Positions 7,284 through 15,992 of a stretch of DNA of 64,000 nucleotides are shown in pieces. The stretch is from Hungatella_A sp034142505 (GTDB lineage: Bacteria; Bacillota; Clostridia; Lachnospirales; Lachnospiraceae), in NCBI GenBank assembly GCA_034142505.1, contig JAWZDV010000054.1:1-64000 (forward strand), read 5' to 3'. Made by a program: the position numbers and the translations under genes. Under the pieces are notes generated by a model. That model made no database searches. It worked only from the letters and a program-made list of their open reading frames with translations, and was not told the origin of the DNA. Within the stretch, counting starts at the first letter, position 1. Each line of letters starts with the position of its first letter.

Positions 7284-8097
7284 TCAGTTGAAACACGCGT
7301 TTGATGCCGTGGTTGCGGAGGACCGGTTAAAAGAGGATACAAGGAATTTTCTGCATTACAGAGTATATTCTAAATATAGAAGAAAAGCATATTATGGGAA
7401 ACTGGCAGTGGCGTTCAGTCTTGTGTTTCTGCTAGGCTTTGGAGGACATTCCTTATATTTTACACCGGTGTCTTTTATCAGTATTGATGTGAACCCGTCC
7501 ATTGAATTGGGGCTAAACCGGCTTGACCGGATTATTTCGGTTACGCCGTTCAATGTTGACGGTGTGGAGGCAGTGGAGAATCTGGAATTGAAGAACCGGA
7601 AGTATGACGAAGCCATTCTCATGCTGCTGGACAGCCGGGAAATGTCTTCCTATGTGACGGAGGATTCGCAGATCAGCATTTCCGTCGTATCTGATTATCA
7701 AGACAAGAACACGGAGATACAGGAGCGGGTGATGGCGTGCACGGAACAGAGATATGAAAACGTAAGCTGTCATTCCAGCGATGAGGGAATGGTTGAGAGC
7801 GCTCATCATGAGGGGGTCTCCTTTGGGAAATACCGGGCATTTCTGGAGCTGCAGGCACTGTATCCGGATGTCACGGTTGAGGATGTCAAGAATCTGACTA
7901 TGAGCCAGATCCAGGATTTGATTGATTTATATGGAGAAACCGCAGATTCCCAGACAACGGCATCCGATAAAACGGATCCGGAGACAGCCACGGCCGCGGC
8001 GGAAGAAACGAATGAAGAATCAGAACCGGTGAACTGTGGGAATGATGCCATATACGGTCATGGGCACGGCCACAATAGAGGTAAGTGCCAAAATTGA
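7276..8097 (+). CDS. RsgI-like transmembrane anti-sigma factor
   Basis: About 273 aa. Short cytoplasmic N-terminus, one membrane segment (KLAVAFSLVFLLGFGGHSLYF, about residues 40-60), then the extracellular domain beginning SFISIDVNPSIELGLNRLDRIISV, which is the signature of the RsgI-type middle domain of clostridial anti-sigma factors. The C-terminus is an acidic linker ending in GHGHGHNRGKCQN, Cys/Gly/His rich like the secreted protein two genes upstream. Start: GGAGG at 7263-7267 fits TTG 7276 (8 nt) far better than ATG 7270 (2 nt); both overlap the sigma gene, implying coupled translation. It should hold the upstream sigma factor inactive until an outside signal arrives. Confidence 0.8.
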   Translation: MNDQLKHAFDAVVAEDRLKEDTRNFLHYRVYSKYRRKAYYGKLAVAFSLVFLLGFGGHSLYFTPVSFISIDVNPSIELGLNRLDRIISVTPFNVDGVEAVENLELKNRKYDEAILMLLDSREMSSYVTEDSQISISVVSDYQDKNTEIQERVMACTEQRYENVSCHSSDEGMVESAHHEGVSFGKYRAFLELQALYPDVTVEDVKNLTMSQIQDLIDLYGETADSQTTASDKTDPETATAAAEETNEESEPVNCGNDAIYGHGHGHNRGKCQN

Positions 8098-8154
8098 CAT
8101 TCCGTAGATTGTCGGATATAATGAAGACAAAATACGTATACGGAGGAATTGGAA

Positions 8155-9138
8155 ATGAGGAAGCTATGTTTGACAGTGGCAATGGCTGCAGTGATGTCTC
8201 TCTCAACTGCCGGGATTGCAATGGCCGGCCAGTGGGTTCAGGATGCGTCCGGCTGGAAGTACCAGAAGGATGATGCGTCTTTTCATGTAAACGGCTGGCA
8301 GTGGGTTGATAATAAATGTTATTATTTTACACCGGAGGGTTACTGTCTTCTGAACACAACCACTCCGGACGGATATACGGTTGATTTGAGCGGCGCGTGG
8401 GTTGTGAATGGGGTGGTTCAGGTGCAGCAGGTGGAGCCACAGGAGGGATGGAACCAGCTCGGCGATGTCTGGAAATATTATACCAACAAAAAGTATGTGA
8501 CCTCCGCGTGGAAGGCCGTTAACGGCAAACGCTATTATTTTGATGACAATGGCAATATGGTGACTGGTTTCCGGGATGTGAACGGAGAGAAGTATTATTT
8601 TAATGACGACGGTTCTCTGAACACGGCTTCTTTTACACTGGATGGGACCCGTTATATGGTTAGTTCCACAGGAGTGATTACGGACGAGATTGATGAATTT
8701 GACTGGTTCAGCGGCAATTATTCCTCCAGTACCTATGACAATGGCAACAGCAGCAGCAGTGACAAGAGCAGTTACGCAAAGCGGGTATATGAGATTGTCA
8801 ATGAAAAGCGACGGGATAACAGTGTGGATGAACTGGAATGGGATGATATTCTGGCATCCTGCGCCCAGGAACGCGCTTATGAGTTAAAAGACCGGATGGG
8901 CCATACACGGCCAGATGATACTAAGTGGTCTACTATTTTGGAAGAGGTAGGCGTTTCTTATTCCAGCGCGGGTGAGAATGTCGCTTCCGGCCAGACCTCG
9001 GCAAACGCCGTTATGACGGCATGGATGAAGTCCACGGGCCATAGGAAAAATATTCTGAATACCAGTTACGGGCGCATGGGTGTGGGCTGTGTCTATGTGG
9101 ATGGGACATATTACTGGGTGCAGATCTTTACGGATTAA
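8155..9138 (+). CDS. Secreted cell-wall-binding protein with C-terminal CAP (SCP-like) domain
   Basis: 327 aa. Signal peptide MRKLCLTVAMAAVMSLSTAGIAMA. Residues about 25-180 hold cell-wall/choline-binding-type repeats (GWKYQKDDASF, WQWVDNKCYYFTPEG, WKAVNGKRYYFDDNG, DVNGEKYYFNDDG), then a Ser-rich linker, then a CAP domain (about 205-327) with YEIVNEKRRDN, MGHTRPD, GENVASG, AWMKSTGHRKNIL and GVGCVYVDGTYYWVQIF. CAP proteins of Firmicutes are extracellular and of mostly unknown function. ATG 8155 is chosen from GGAGG 8 nt upstream. It may be a target of the sigma factor, being 57 nt downstream of the anti-sigma gene, but no promoter is evident. Confidence 0.85.
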   Translation: MRKLCLTVAMAAVMSLSTAGIAMAGQWVQDASGWKYQKDDASFHVNGWQWVDNKCYYFTPEGYCLLNTTTPDGYTVDLSGAWVVNGVVQVQQVEPQEGWNQLGDVWKYYTNKKYVTSAWKAVNGKRYYFDDNGNMVTGFRDVNGEKYYFNDDGSLNTASFTLDGTRYMVSSTGVITDEIDEFDWFSGNYSSSTYDNGNSSSSDKSSYAKRVYEIVNEKRRDNSVDELEWDDILASCAQERAYELKDRMGHTRPDDTKWSTILEEVGVSYSSAGENVASGQTSANAVMTAWMKSTGHRKNILNTSYGRMGVGCVYVDGTYYWVQIFTD

Positions 9139-9165
9139 TCAATCGATAGGAAATTGTGATAGAAG

Positions 9166-9217
9166 ACCGGGTTCCGGCAGACTGTGATGGAGTTGTCTGC
9201 TGGGAGCCGGTTTTTTT
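9166..9217 (+). terminator. Intrinsic terminator after the CAP protein gene
   Basis: Hairpin with CCGGTTCCGGCAGAC-like left arm and GTCTGCTGGGAGCCGG right arm, followed by T7 at 9211-9217. Confidence 0.85.
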
Positions 9218-9325
9218 GCTGCTAAAAACTTTCAAACGGTATTCTTGGTTATATATAATTAAAATGTAAGGGCTTTCCTGTGCATTTTGCACAAATAAAA
9301 TAATTATTTTTATTAATATAATAAA

Positions 9326-9354
9326 TTGAAAAAAATTTCCAAAACAAGTATAGT
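9326..9354 (+). promoter_or_regulatory. Promoter of the Opp/NanA-like operon
   Basis: -35 TTGAAA (9326-9331), 17-nt spacer, -10 TATAGT (9349-9354), about 45 nt before the ribosome binding site of the binding-protein gene. An alternative TTCAAA-17-TATAAT lies about 95 nt upstream. Confidence 0.5.
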
Positions 9355-9405
9355 TAATATATCAACTGAGACAGGATGCTGTCTTGGATTAAAGGAGGAA
9401 GTAAT

Positions 9406-11034
9406 ATGAGAAAAACGTTGGCATTGGTTTTAACTGCTGCTTTGGCTGTTACAGCCCTGGCCGGATGCGGGTCGAGTAAGACAGACACCAAGACCCAGTC
9501 AACTGCCGGACAAACGACAGCAGCAGGTGCTGGTGAGACAGCCACAGCTGCCGCAGAAGGGGCTTCTGCTTCTGCTGGAACGTTAAAGCTGGCAGTAACC
9601 ACAGGAGATGGCTCCACGACCGACGATAAGATTCCAACTCCATGGTATAATCGTATCATGGCGACGAATCTCATGTACAGAGCTTTATTTTTGGCAGACA
9701 GCACGTTGACAGAAGTAAAACCGGATTTAGCAGATACCTATACCGTAAGCGATGATGGATTGGTATATACCATTACATTGAAGGATGGCCTGAAGTGGTC
9801 TGATGGACAAGACTTAACTGTGGATGATGTTCAGTTTTCTATTGAGACCGGTTTAAAAGCGGCTACCATCAACTCCATTTACACCGCAGCTTTTAAGAAT
9901 ATTAAAGAAATCAAGACAGATGGCAATACCATCACACTGGCCCTCAGCGAACCTTACGCGGCAATGTTAAATGTCCTGGCTCAGTTCGCAATTTTACCAA
10001 AACATTCTCTGGAAAATGCAGACCCGCTGAGTATGGAATCCGATCCGTTCTGGACGAATCCGGTTACCTCCGGTATGTATACATTAGATGAGCTGAGTGT
10101 AGGAAACTACTTTACGTTGAAGCTGAACGAGAATTATGAGGGCGCAGTTCCGAAGATCAACAAGGTGATTTGCTACTTCGTATCCGACTATGTGACAGCG
10201 GCTCAGGCCGGCAACACGGATTATGTATTCGGCAATGCGGCTGATTTAGTGGAAGCGTTGCAGGGAATGTCCAATTTCACGGCTCATGAAGTAGATGTTT
10301 TGTTTTACAAATACTTTATCTTCAACATGAAGGGAATTGACGGCAACGAGAATCCGGCTATGCAGAACGTGGAAGTCCGCAAAGCTCTGATGGAAGCAAT
10401 TGACCGTGCGACACTGGCAACCCTTTATCCGAATGCAAACGTATTAAACAGCGGTGTTCCGAATTCAAACCCGGCATACAATGGCTTTGAGTATACCTTT
10501 GATGCAGAGAAAGCAAAAGCAGATATCGCGGCTTCCGGATATGATATGAGCCGTACTTTGAAAATCTGCTACTACAACAATGACCAGACAAGTATTGATT
10601 TAATCAATACCGTGGTTTATTACTTAGAGCAGGCCGGCCTTAAAGTAGAAGCAACTCTGTCTAATGACGGTACCACCGATTTGTTTACTACAAGAGCCTA
10701 TGATATCGGCTTTAAAGGTAAGAGCGCATTCTCCATTGATGAGTGGTATACCGAGTACATGAGTTCCGACGGTCTGTTTGCCAATATCTTTGGCGGCGAT
10801 ACAGATTTTGACGGTCTTGTAGCTGATCTTTCCAAGGCAGTTGATGAAGCGGGCAGAACGGAAGTACTGAAGAAACTCCAGGATTTGGAGCAGGAGAAAG
10901 TGTATAAAGTACCGGCATTTACGGTTGGTACCTACATTTTCACAAGCAGTAATGTGACGATTCCGAGTGGTGTGGAATTCTGTAATCCTTTGTATATGAG
11001 CGATTTGGACTTTGCAAACTGGGAAGTAAAATAA
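9406..11034 (+). CDS. ABC importer solute-binding lipoprotein, OppA/DppA family (SBP_bac_5)
   Basis: 542 aa. Lipoprotein signal peptide with lipobox ALAGC (Cys near residue 19), then a Ser/Thr/Ala-rich tether. The family features DTYTVSDDGLVYTITLKDGLKWSDGQDLTVDDVQFSIE and PEVRKALMEAIDR-like region (VEVRKALMEAIDRATL) are present. Anchored outside the membrane, it delivers substrate to the permease pair downstream. ATG 9406 follows AAAGGAGG by 9 nt. Such proteins bind peptides, but also nickel, glycosides and sialic acid. The next genes (NanA-like aldolase, propeller hydrolase) suggest a sugar-acid or glycan-derived substrate rather than a peptide. Confidence 0.85.
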   Translation: MRKTLALVLTAALAVTALAGCGSSKTDTKTQSTAGQTTAAGAGETATAAAEGASASAGTLKLAVTTGDGSTTDDKIPTPWYNRIMATNLMYRALFLADSTLTEVKPDLADTYTVSDDGLVYTITLKDGLKWSDGQDLTVDDVQFSIETGLKAATINSIYTAAFKNIKEIKTDGNTITLALSEPYAAMLNVLAQFAILPKHSLENADPLSMESDPFWTNPVTSGMYTLDELSVGNYFTLKLNENYEGAVPKINKVICYFVSDYVTAAQAGNTDYVFGNAADLVEALQGMSNFTAHEVDVLFYKYFIFNMKGIDGNENPAMQNVEVRKALMEAIDRATLATLYPNANVLNSGVPNSNPAYNGFEYTFDAEKAKADIAASGYDMSRTLKICYYNNDQTSIDLINTVVYYLEQAGLKVEATLSNDGTTDLFTTRAYDIGFKGKSAFSIDEWYTEYMSSDGLFANIFGGDTDFDGLVADLSKAVDEAGRTEVLKKLQDLEQEKVYKVPAFTVGTYIFTSSNVTIPSGVEFCNPLYMSDLDFANWEVK

Positions 11035-11042
11035 TAATAAAT

Positions 11043-11083
11043 AAGGAGACAGTGAGTTCCTCTCCTGTCTCCTTGCTATTTTT
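11043..11083 (+). terminator. Partial terminator / mRNA-stabilising hairpin between binding protein and permease
   Basis: AAGGAGACAG (11043-11052) pairs perfectly with CTGTCTCCTT (11065-11074), followed by GCTATTTTT. Such a hairpin in an importer operon usually keeps the binding-protein mRNA in excess over the membrane components. Confidence 0.7.
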
Positions 11084-11100
11084 AAGAATGGAGAGATAGT

Positions 11101-12060
11101 ATGCTGAAATTTATTGTTAAGAAGCTGCTCATGATGATTCCCATGCTGCTGCTCATCAGCTTTATCGTGTATTTTGGACTTCAGCTTACGGGTATTGACC
11201 CCATCAATTTTATGGTCAGCCCGGAAATGCTTTCCGCCAATAAGGAGAACGTGGAAGCCCTGCGAGAGTCCCTGGGACTCAATGATCCTTTGATTGTCCA
11301 GTATTTCCGCTGGCTGGGCAACTGTCTGCGCGGAGATTTGGGGTATTCTTTTGACGGTTCTTCCATCGCTTCTATTATTGCAGTACGTCTTCCGTATACC
11401 TTTGAGCTGGCTGGATTTTCACTTGTGTTATCAGCAATTATCGGAATTGGAATCGGTATTATTTCAGCGGTGCGCCAGAACGGTATTATCGATTATGTAG
11501 GCCGTGTACTGGCGGTTCTTGGTCAGGCGGTTCCCCAGTTTTTGGTTGGTATTATCTTGATTCAGGTATTTTCCATTAAATTAGGCTGGTTTCCGTCAGC
11601 AAACCGTGTCAGTCCCGATGCGGCCAATGCGTTTGTGGATGGATTCAAGCATCTGTTTCTGCCTGTGTTGACGCTGACTATTGGTATGGTTGCCGTTTTG
11701 ATGCGGTATGCGAGAAATACGATGCTGGATGTGCTGAACAGTGATTATATTAAGACTGCCCGTTCCAAGGGGATACCGGAGTGGAAAGTCTATTTAAAAC
11801 ACGGGTTCCGCAATGCCATGAAACCGGTACTGGTGATTTTAGTATTTCGTATTCCGATGCTGGTTGGCGGTTCTGTCGTGATTGAGAGTGTATTTTCTTA
11901 TCCTGGCATTGGGTTGACAATGACCAACGCCATTGTTTCCGCGGATTACCCTATCGTTCTGATTACCACTTTGATTATAGCGGCAGCTATGCTCATCTGT
12001 TCCTTTATGGTGGATGTGTTTAATGCCCTGCTTGATCCGAGAGTGCGGTTGGGCGAGTGA
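11101..12060 (+). CDS. ABC importer permease, DppB/OppB type
   Basis: 319 aa with six predicted membrane helices. Starts MLKFIVKKLLMMIPMLLLIS; contains the large periplasmic-side loop with ESLGLNDPLIVQYFRWLGNCLRGDLGYSF typical of OppB/DppB and the EAA motif region (DYIKTARSKGIPEWKVYLKHGFRNAMKPV) that docks to the ATPases. Partner of the OppC-like protein downstream; forms the channel for the substrate bound by the lipoprotein. Confidence 0.9.
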   Translation: MLKFIVKKLLMMIPMLLLISFIVYFGLQLTGIDPINFMVSPEMLSANKENVEALRESLGLNDPLIVQYFRWLGNCLRGDLGYSFDGSSIASIIAVRLPYTFELAGFSLVLSAIIGIGIGIISAVRQNGIIDYVGRVLAVLGQAVPQFLVGIILIQVFSIKLGWFPSANRVSPDAANAFVDGFKHLFLPVLTLTIGMVAVLMRYARNTMLDVLNSDYIKTARSKGIPEWKVYLKHGFRNAMKPVLVILVFRIPMLVGGSVVIESVFSYPGIGLTMTNAIVSADYPIVLITTLIIAAAMLICSFMVDVFNALLDPRVRLGE

Positions 12061-12079
12061 TGAAAGGAGGGGCAAATAG

Positions 12080-12973
12080 ATGAGCAATTCTGCAGGCACA
12101 AGTATTAAAGATCAAAATAAGAGTGCGGCTTCTTCTCTTTTAAAACGGAATATCCGCAAGTTCATGAACAATAAACTGGCTCTGTTCGGGTTAATCGTGG
12201 TTGTGGTGATCGCGGCAGCCTGTATCGTGGGCATGGTATTGGGCGTGGATTACAATACACCGGTGCTGCCGGATATGAAGAAACCGCCCAGTGGAATTCA
12301 TTTGTTTGGCACGGATACCATCGGAAGAGATTTGCTGGCCCGAGTTTTGGTGGGGGGCTGTTATTCGATTCTAATTGGCGTTTTCTGTGCAGTGATGAGT
12401 TCTGTGATCGGGGCGGCATTAGGCGCGGTGGCCGGATATTTCGGCGGTAAGACGGATACAATTCTGATCCGTGTTTCGGAGGTGTTCCAGGCATTTCCAC
12501 AGCTGGTGCTGGTTATGATGCTGGTTGCTATTGTCAACAAGAGGGGATTGGGAAACCTGTTGTTTATCTTTGTATTGACCGGCTGGATGACGACGTTTCG
12601 GATGGTCCGCAATGAGTTTATGAGTATTAAGGGAGAGACTTATGTTAAGGTTTGTGAAGCCTTTGGCATGAGCAGGAACAATATCATGTTCAAGCAGATT
12701 CTTCCTAATGTTATGAGTCCGATTATTGTATCAACCACCACAAATGTAGCATTCTTTATTCTCCAGGAAGCGGCTCTTTCCTTTATCGGACTGGGTGTCG
12801 CGGACAGCACGCCGACCTGGGGCAATATCTTAAATGCCGCAAAATCCGTTTCCGTGGTTACCAACCAGTGGTGGATCTGGCTGTTCCCGGGACTTGCCAT
12901 CAGCTTATTTGTGCTTGCCATCAATTTCTTGGGCGACGGCTTGAGGGATGTGCTGGATGCAAAGCAGCAGTAA
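12080..12973 (+). CDS. ABC importer permease, DppC/OppC type
   Basis: 297 aa. Cytoplasmic N-terminus, first helix near residues 30-55, then HLFGTDTIGRDLLARVLVGG (the HxxGTDxxGRD signature of OppC/DppC), and the EAA loop ETYVKVCEAFGMSRNNIMFKQILPNVMSPI. Preceded by AAAGGAGGGGC, 19 nt after the OppB-like gene. Confidence 0.9.
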   Translation: MSNSAGTSIKDQNKSAASSLLKRNIRKFMNNKLALFGLIVVVVIAAACIVGMVLGVDYNTPVLPDMKKPPSGIHLFGTDTIGRDLLARVLVGGCYSILIGVFCAVMSSVIGAALGAVAGYFGGKTDTILIRVSEVFQAFPQLVLVMMLVAIVNKRGLGNLLFIFVLTGWMTTFRMVRNEFMSIKGETYVKVCEAFGMSRNNIMFKQILPNVMSPIIVSTTTNVAFFILQEAALSFIGLGVADSTPTWGNILNAAKSVSVVTNQWWIWLFPGLAISLFVLAINFLGDGLRDVLDAKQQ

Positions 12974-12983
12974 GGGGGAAATC

Positions 12984-14012
12984 ATGGATAACAGAGAGAT
13001 TATTTTAAATGTGGAGAAATTGAATACCTCGTTCCAGTCGGATAAGAAAGTGGTCAAGATTGTGAAAGATGTATCATTTCAGCTGAAAAGAGGTAAAACT
13101 CTGGCTGTTGTCGGAGAATCCGGCTGCGGAAAGAGTGTGACCATGAACTCCATCATGCGTTTTACAGGGAAAAATGCGATTGTGGAGGCGAAGAGCATCC
13201 AGTATAACGCGTGGAAGGATGGGGCGGTTAAGGAGTATCATTTGGAGAGTATCAAGGAAGCCAACGGGCCGGAGATGCGGTCTTTGAGGGGACCGGATTT
13301 ATCAATGGTGTTCCAGGACCCCATGAGCAGTTTAAATCCTGTCTATAAGGTGGGGGACCAGGTGGCGGAGGGACTGCTCCAGCACAATAAGGGCATGACA
13401 AAGCAGCAGGCCCGTGAGAAGGTGCTGGAAATGTTCAGGAAACTGGGAATCCCGGACCCGGAGGAGCGGATTGACTGCTATCCCCATCAGTTTTCAGGCG
13501 GAATGAAGCAGAGGGTGGTCATTGCGATTGCTATGATCTGTAACCCGGAGTTGATTATCTGTGATGAGCCGACAACCGCTCTGGATGTGACGATTCAGGC
13601 ACAGATTATGGAACTTTTGAAGGAACTTCAGGTAAAAGACGGCAAATCCATTATCCTGATTACCCACAACATGGGACTGGTGGCGGAGATGGCTGACGAG
13701 GTCTGTGTTATGTATATGGGCCGGGTGGTGGAGTTTGGAAGCCTGGAGGATGTATTTGACAGAACCAGTCATCCTTATACTAAAGCCTTGCTTCGCAGTG
13801 TACCGGTGCTGGGGCTGGCGGACGGACAGAAGTTGGAGACGATTCCGGGGGCAACTCCGAATCCATCGGATTTGAAAGAGGGCTGTGAGTTTGCAGACCG
13901 GTGTCCGGAATGTACGGACCGCTGCCGCAAGGGAGTGATTCCTTCCTATGAGGTAGGCCCGGGCCATCACGTGAGGTGCTTAAAGTATAGTTCCTGTCCG
14001 GAGGTGGAGTAG
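12984..14012 (+). CDS. ABC importer ATPase, OppD/DppD type
   Basis: 342 aa. Walker A GESGCGKSV (about residue 42), Q-loop MVFQDPMSSLNPV, signature FSGGMKQRVVIAIAM, Walker B LIICDEPTTALD, H-loop LITHNMG, and the C-terminal oligopeptide-type extension with a CEFADRCPECTDRC cysteine cluster (four Cys, which in DppD homologues can bind an Fe-S cluster). Start at ATG 12984 after AAGGGGGAAATC, not the upstream in-frame ATG that overlaps the permease gene. The TAG stop abuts the next ATG. Confidence 0.9.
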   Translation: MDNREIILNVEKLNTSFQSDKKVVKIVKDVSFQLKRGKTLAVVGESGCGKSVTMNSIMRFTGKNAIVEAKSIQYNAWKDGAVKEYHLESIKEANGPEMRSLRGPDLSMVFQDPMSSLNPVYKVGDQVAEGLLQHNKGMTKQQAREKVLEMFRKLGIPDPEERIDCYPHQFSGGMKQRVVIAIAMICNPELIICDEPTTALDVTIQAQIMELLKELQVKDGKSIILITHNMGLVAEMADEVCVMYMGRVVEFGSLEDVFDRTSHPYTKALLRSVPVLGLADGQKLETIPGATPNPSDLKEGCEFADRCPECTDRCRKGVIPSYEVGPGHHVRCLKYSSCPEVE

Positions 14013-15017
14013 ATGAATGAAAATAGAGAAGTGATTTTTAAGGTTGAAAATCTGGAGACCTGGTTTCCGATCACCAAAGGAATGCTGAAAAAAGTGGTTG
14101 GGCATGTAAAAGCGGTGGATGATGTGAGTCTGGAGGTTTATAAAGGAGAAACCCTGGGAATCGTAGGGGAGTCCGGCTGCGGGAAGTCCACATTTGGGAA
14201 AACAGTTATGATGCTGGAGCGTCCCACGGGCGGCCGGGTGCTGTTCAATTTTGGGAACGAATTCAAGGACATTACCAAGTTTAATAAAGATGAGATGTTT
14301 CAGTTCCGAAGAAAAGTACAGATGGTGTTCCAGGACCCGTATTCCGCGTTAAATCCTCAAAAAAAGATTTATTCTTCGTTTGAGGAGCCGCTGAAGGTTC
14401 ATGGAATTGATACACTTGAGGAGCGGGAAGAGGTGATGCAGAAAGTACTGAAGATGGTTAATATCCAGCCGGATTATCTGATGCGCTATCCTCATGAGTT
14501 TTCAGGCGGGCAGCGGCAGCGGCTTTGTATTGCCAGAGCGCTGGAGGTGATGCCGGAGGTGCTGATCTGTGATGAGCCGGTGTCGGCTCTGGATGTGTCG
14601 ATTCAGGCGCAGGTGCTGAATCTGATGAAAGAGATTCAGGCTGAGATGAAGCTGACATATCTGTTTATAGCTCATGATTTGTCGGTGGTTCAGTATATGT
14701 CGGACCGGATTATGGTGATGTATCTGGGACGTATCGTGGAGGTGGCGGATTCGAGAGCTTTGTATGATGAGCCGTTACATCCGTATACCCAGGCGCTGCT
14801 GTCGGCGATTCCGGTAGCGGATATTCATAAGACGAAGAAACGCCAGGTGCTGGAAGGAGAGGTGCCGAGTCCAATCCATAAACCGGACGGGTGTCCATTC
14901 CACAACCGCTGTCCGAAATGTATGGAGATCTGCAGGAAGCAGGCGCCGGCGATGCATTATCATGGAGCCGAAGGGCATATGGTTGCCTGTCATTTATATG
15001 ATAAAGATGATAAATAG
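14013..15017 (+). CDS. ABC importer ATPase, OppF/DppF type
   Basis: 334 aa. Walker A GESGCGKST, Q-loop MVFQDPYSALNPQ, signature FSGGQRQRLCIARA, Walker B LICDEPVSALD, H-loop IAHDLS, and C-terminal CPFHNRCPKCMEIC cluster. Directly adjacent to the OppD-type gene (stop and start touch), with the ribosome binding site inside the upstream coding end (GGAGGTGGAG). Together they power the permease pair. Confidence 0.9.
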   Translation: MNENREVIFKVENLETWFPITKGMLKKVVGHVKAVDDVSLEVYKGETLGIVGESGCGKSTFGKTVMMLERPTGGRVLFNFGNEFKDITKFNKDEMFQFRRKVQMVFQDPYSALNPQKKIYSSFEEPLKVHGIDTLEEREEVMQKVLKMVNIQPDYLMRYPHEFSGGQRQRLCIARALEVMPEVLICDEPVSALDVSIQAQVLNLMKEIQAEMKLTYLFIAHDLSVVQYMSDRIMVMYLGRIVEVADSRALYDEPLHPYTQALLSAIPVADIHKTKKRQVLEGEVPSPIHKPDGCPFHNRCPKCMEICRKQAPAMHYHGAEGHMVACHLYDKDDK

Positions 15018-15047
15018 AATTGGTTACAAATTGAAAGGAAGGTAAAG

Positions 15048-15965
15048 ATGAGAGACATTTCAAAATATCAGGGAATTATTCCGGCGTTTTATGCATGTTA
15101 TGATGATGCGGGAGTCATCAGTCCGGAGAGAGTGGAAGAGTTAACACGATATATGGTACGTAAAGGAGTGAAAGGGCTCTATGTGGGCGGTTCTTCCGGT
15201 GAGTGTATCTATCAGAGTGTTGATGAGCGTAAGCTGGTGCTGGAGCATGTGGTGAAGGCGGCGGAAGGGAAGCTGACCATCATCGCCCATGTGGGTTGCA
15301 ACAATACGGCTGACAGCATGGAGCTGGCAGCACATGCACAGAGTCTCGGCGTGGATGCGATTGCTTCGATCCCACCGATTTATTTCCATTTGCCGGAGTA
15401 TGCCATTGCACAGTATTGGAATGATATTTCTTCTGCGGCGCCGGAAACGGATTTTATCATTTACAATATCCCACAGCTGGCCGGGGTGGCGCTGACCATG
15501 CCGTTGTTCCATGAGATGCTTAAGAATCCGAGAGTTGTTGCTGTGAAGAACAGTTCCATGCCGATTCAGGATATCCAGATGTTTAAAATGGATGGGGGAG
15601 AAGGCTTTGTGGTGTTTAATGGCCCGGATGAGCAGCTGGTTGGAGGTCTTGCTATGGGCGCGGATGGTGGAATCGGAGGTACTTATGGGGTGATGCCGGA
15701 ACTGTACATAAAGATGATGGAGCTGGTAAATGCTGGAGATATCCCGAAGGCCAGAGATATTCAAAATGCAGTTGATGCGATTATTTACAAGATGTGTTCC
15801 TGTAAGGGGAATTTATATGCGGTGATGAAGGAGATCTTGAAAATCAGAGAAGGACTCAGTCTGGGCAGCGTTAGAAAACCGATGCCGGGTCTGGTAGAAA
15901 GCGATCTGCCTTGTGTTGAGGAATGTGCGAAAATGATTGCCGACGCGGTTGAGAAATATATTTAA
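15048..15965 (+). CDS. N-acetylneuraminate lyase-like aldolase (DapA/NanA family)
   Basis: 305 aa TIM-barrel class I aldolase. YVGGSSGECIYQS aligns with the NanA substrate-carboxylate loop (GGSTGE in E. coli), LTIIAHVGCNNTADSMELAA follows the NanA pattern closely, FIIYNIPQ contains the catalytic Tyr, VVAVKNSS the Schiff-base Lys near residue 165, and GADGGIGGTYGVMPELY the NanA-like terminal loop. DapA enzymes carry GTTGE instead, so a sialic acid or other 2-keto-3-deoxy sugar acid lyase is more likely than dihydrodipicolinate synthase. It follows the OppF gene by 30 nt with AAAGGAAGG and is probably in the same operon. No nanE/nanK nearby. Confidence 0.8.
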   Translation: MRDISKYQGIIPAFYACYDDAGVISPERVEELTRYMVRKGVKGLYVGGSSGECIYQSVDERKLVLEHVVKAAEGKLTIIAHVGCNNTADSMELAAHAQSLGVDAIASIPPIYFHLPEYAIAQYWNDISSAAPETDFIIYNIPQLAGVALTMPLFHEMLKNPRVVAVKNSSMPIQDIQMFKMDGGEGFVVFNGPDEQLVGGLAMGADGGIGGTYGVMPELYIKMMELVNAGDIPKARDIQNAVDAIIYKMCSCKGNLYAVMKEILKIREGLSLGSVRKPMPGLVESDLPCVEECAKMIADAVEKYI

Positions 15966-15992
15966 TGGACGGTGTTGCGGAGGTAAGGGTGT

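Noticed and set aside
15048..15965. Dihydrodipicolinate synthase (dapA) for lysine synthesis
   Set aside because: The GGSSGE and IAHVGC/GADGGIGG loops follow N-acetylneuraminate lyase, and it sits in an importer operon.
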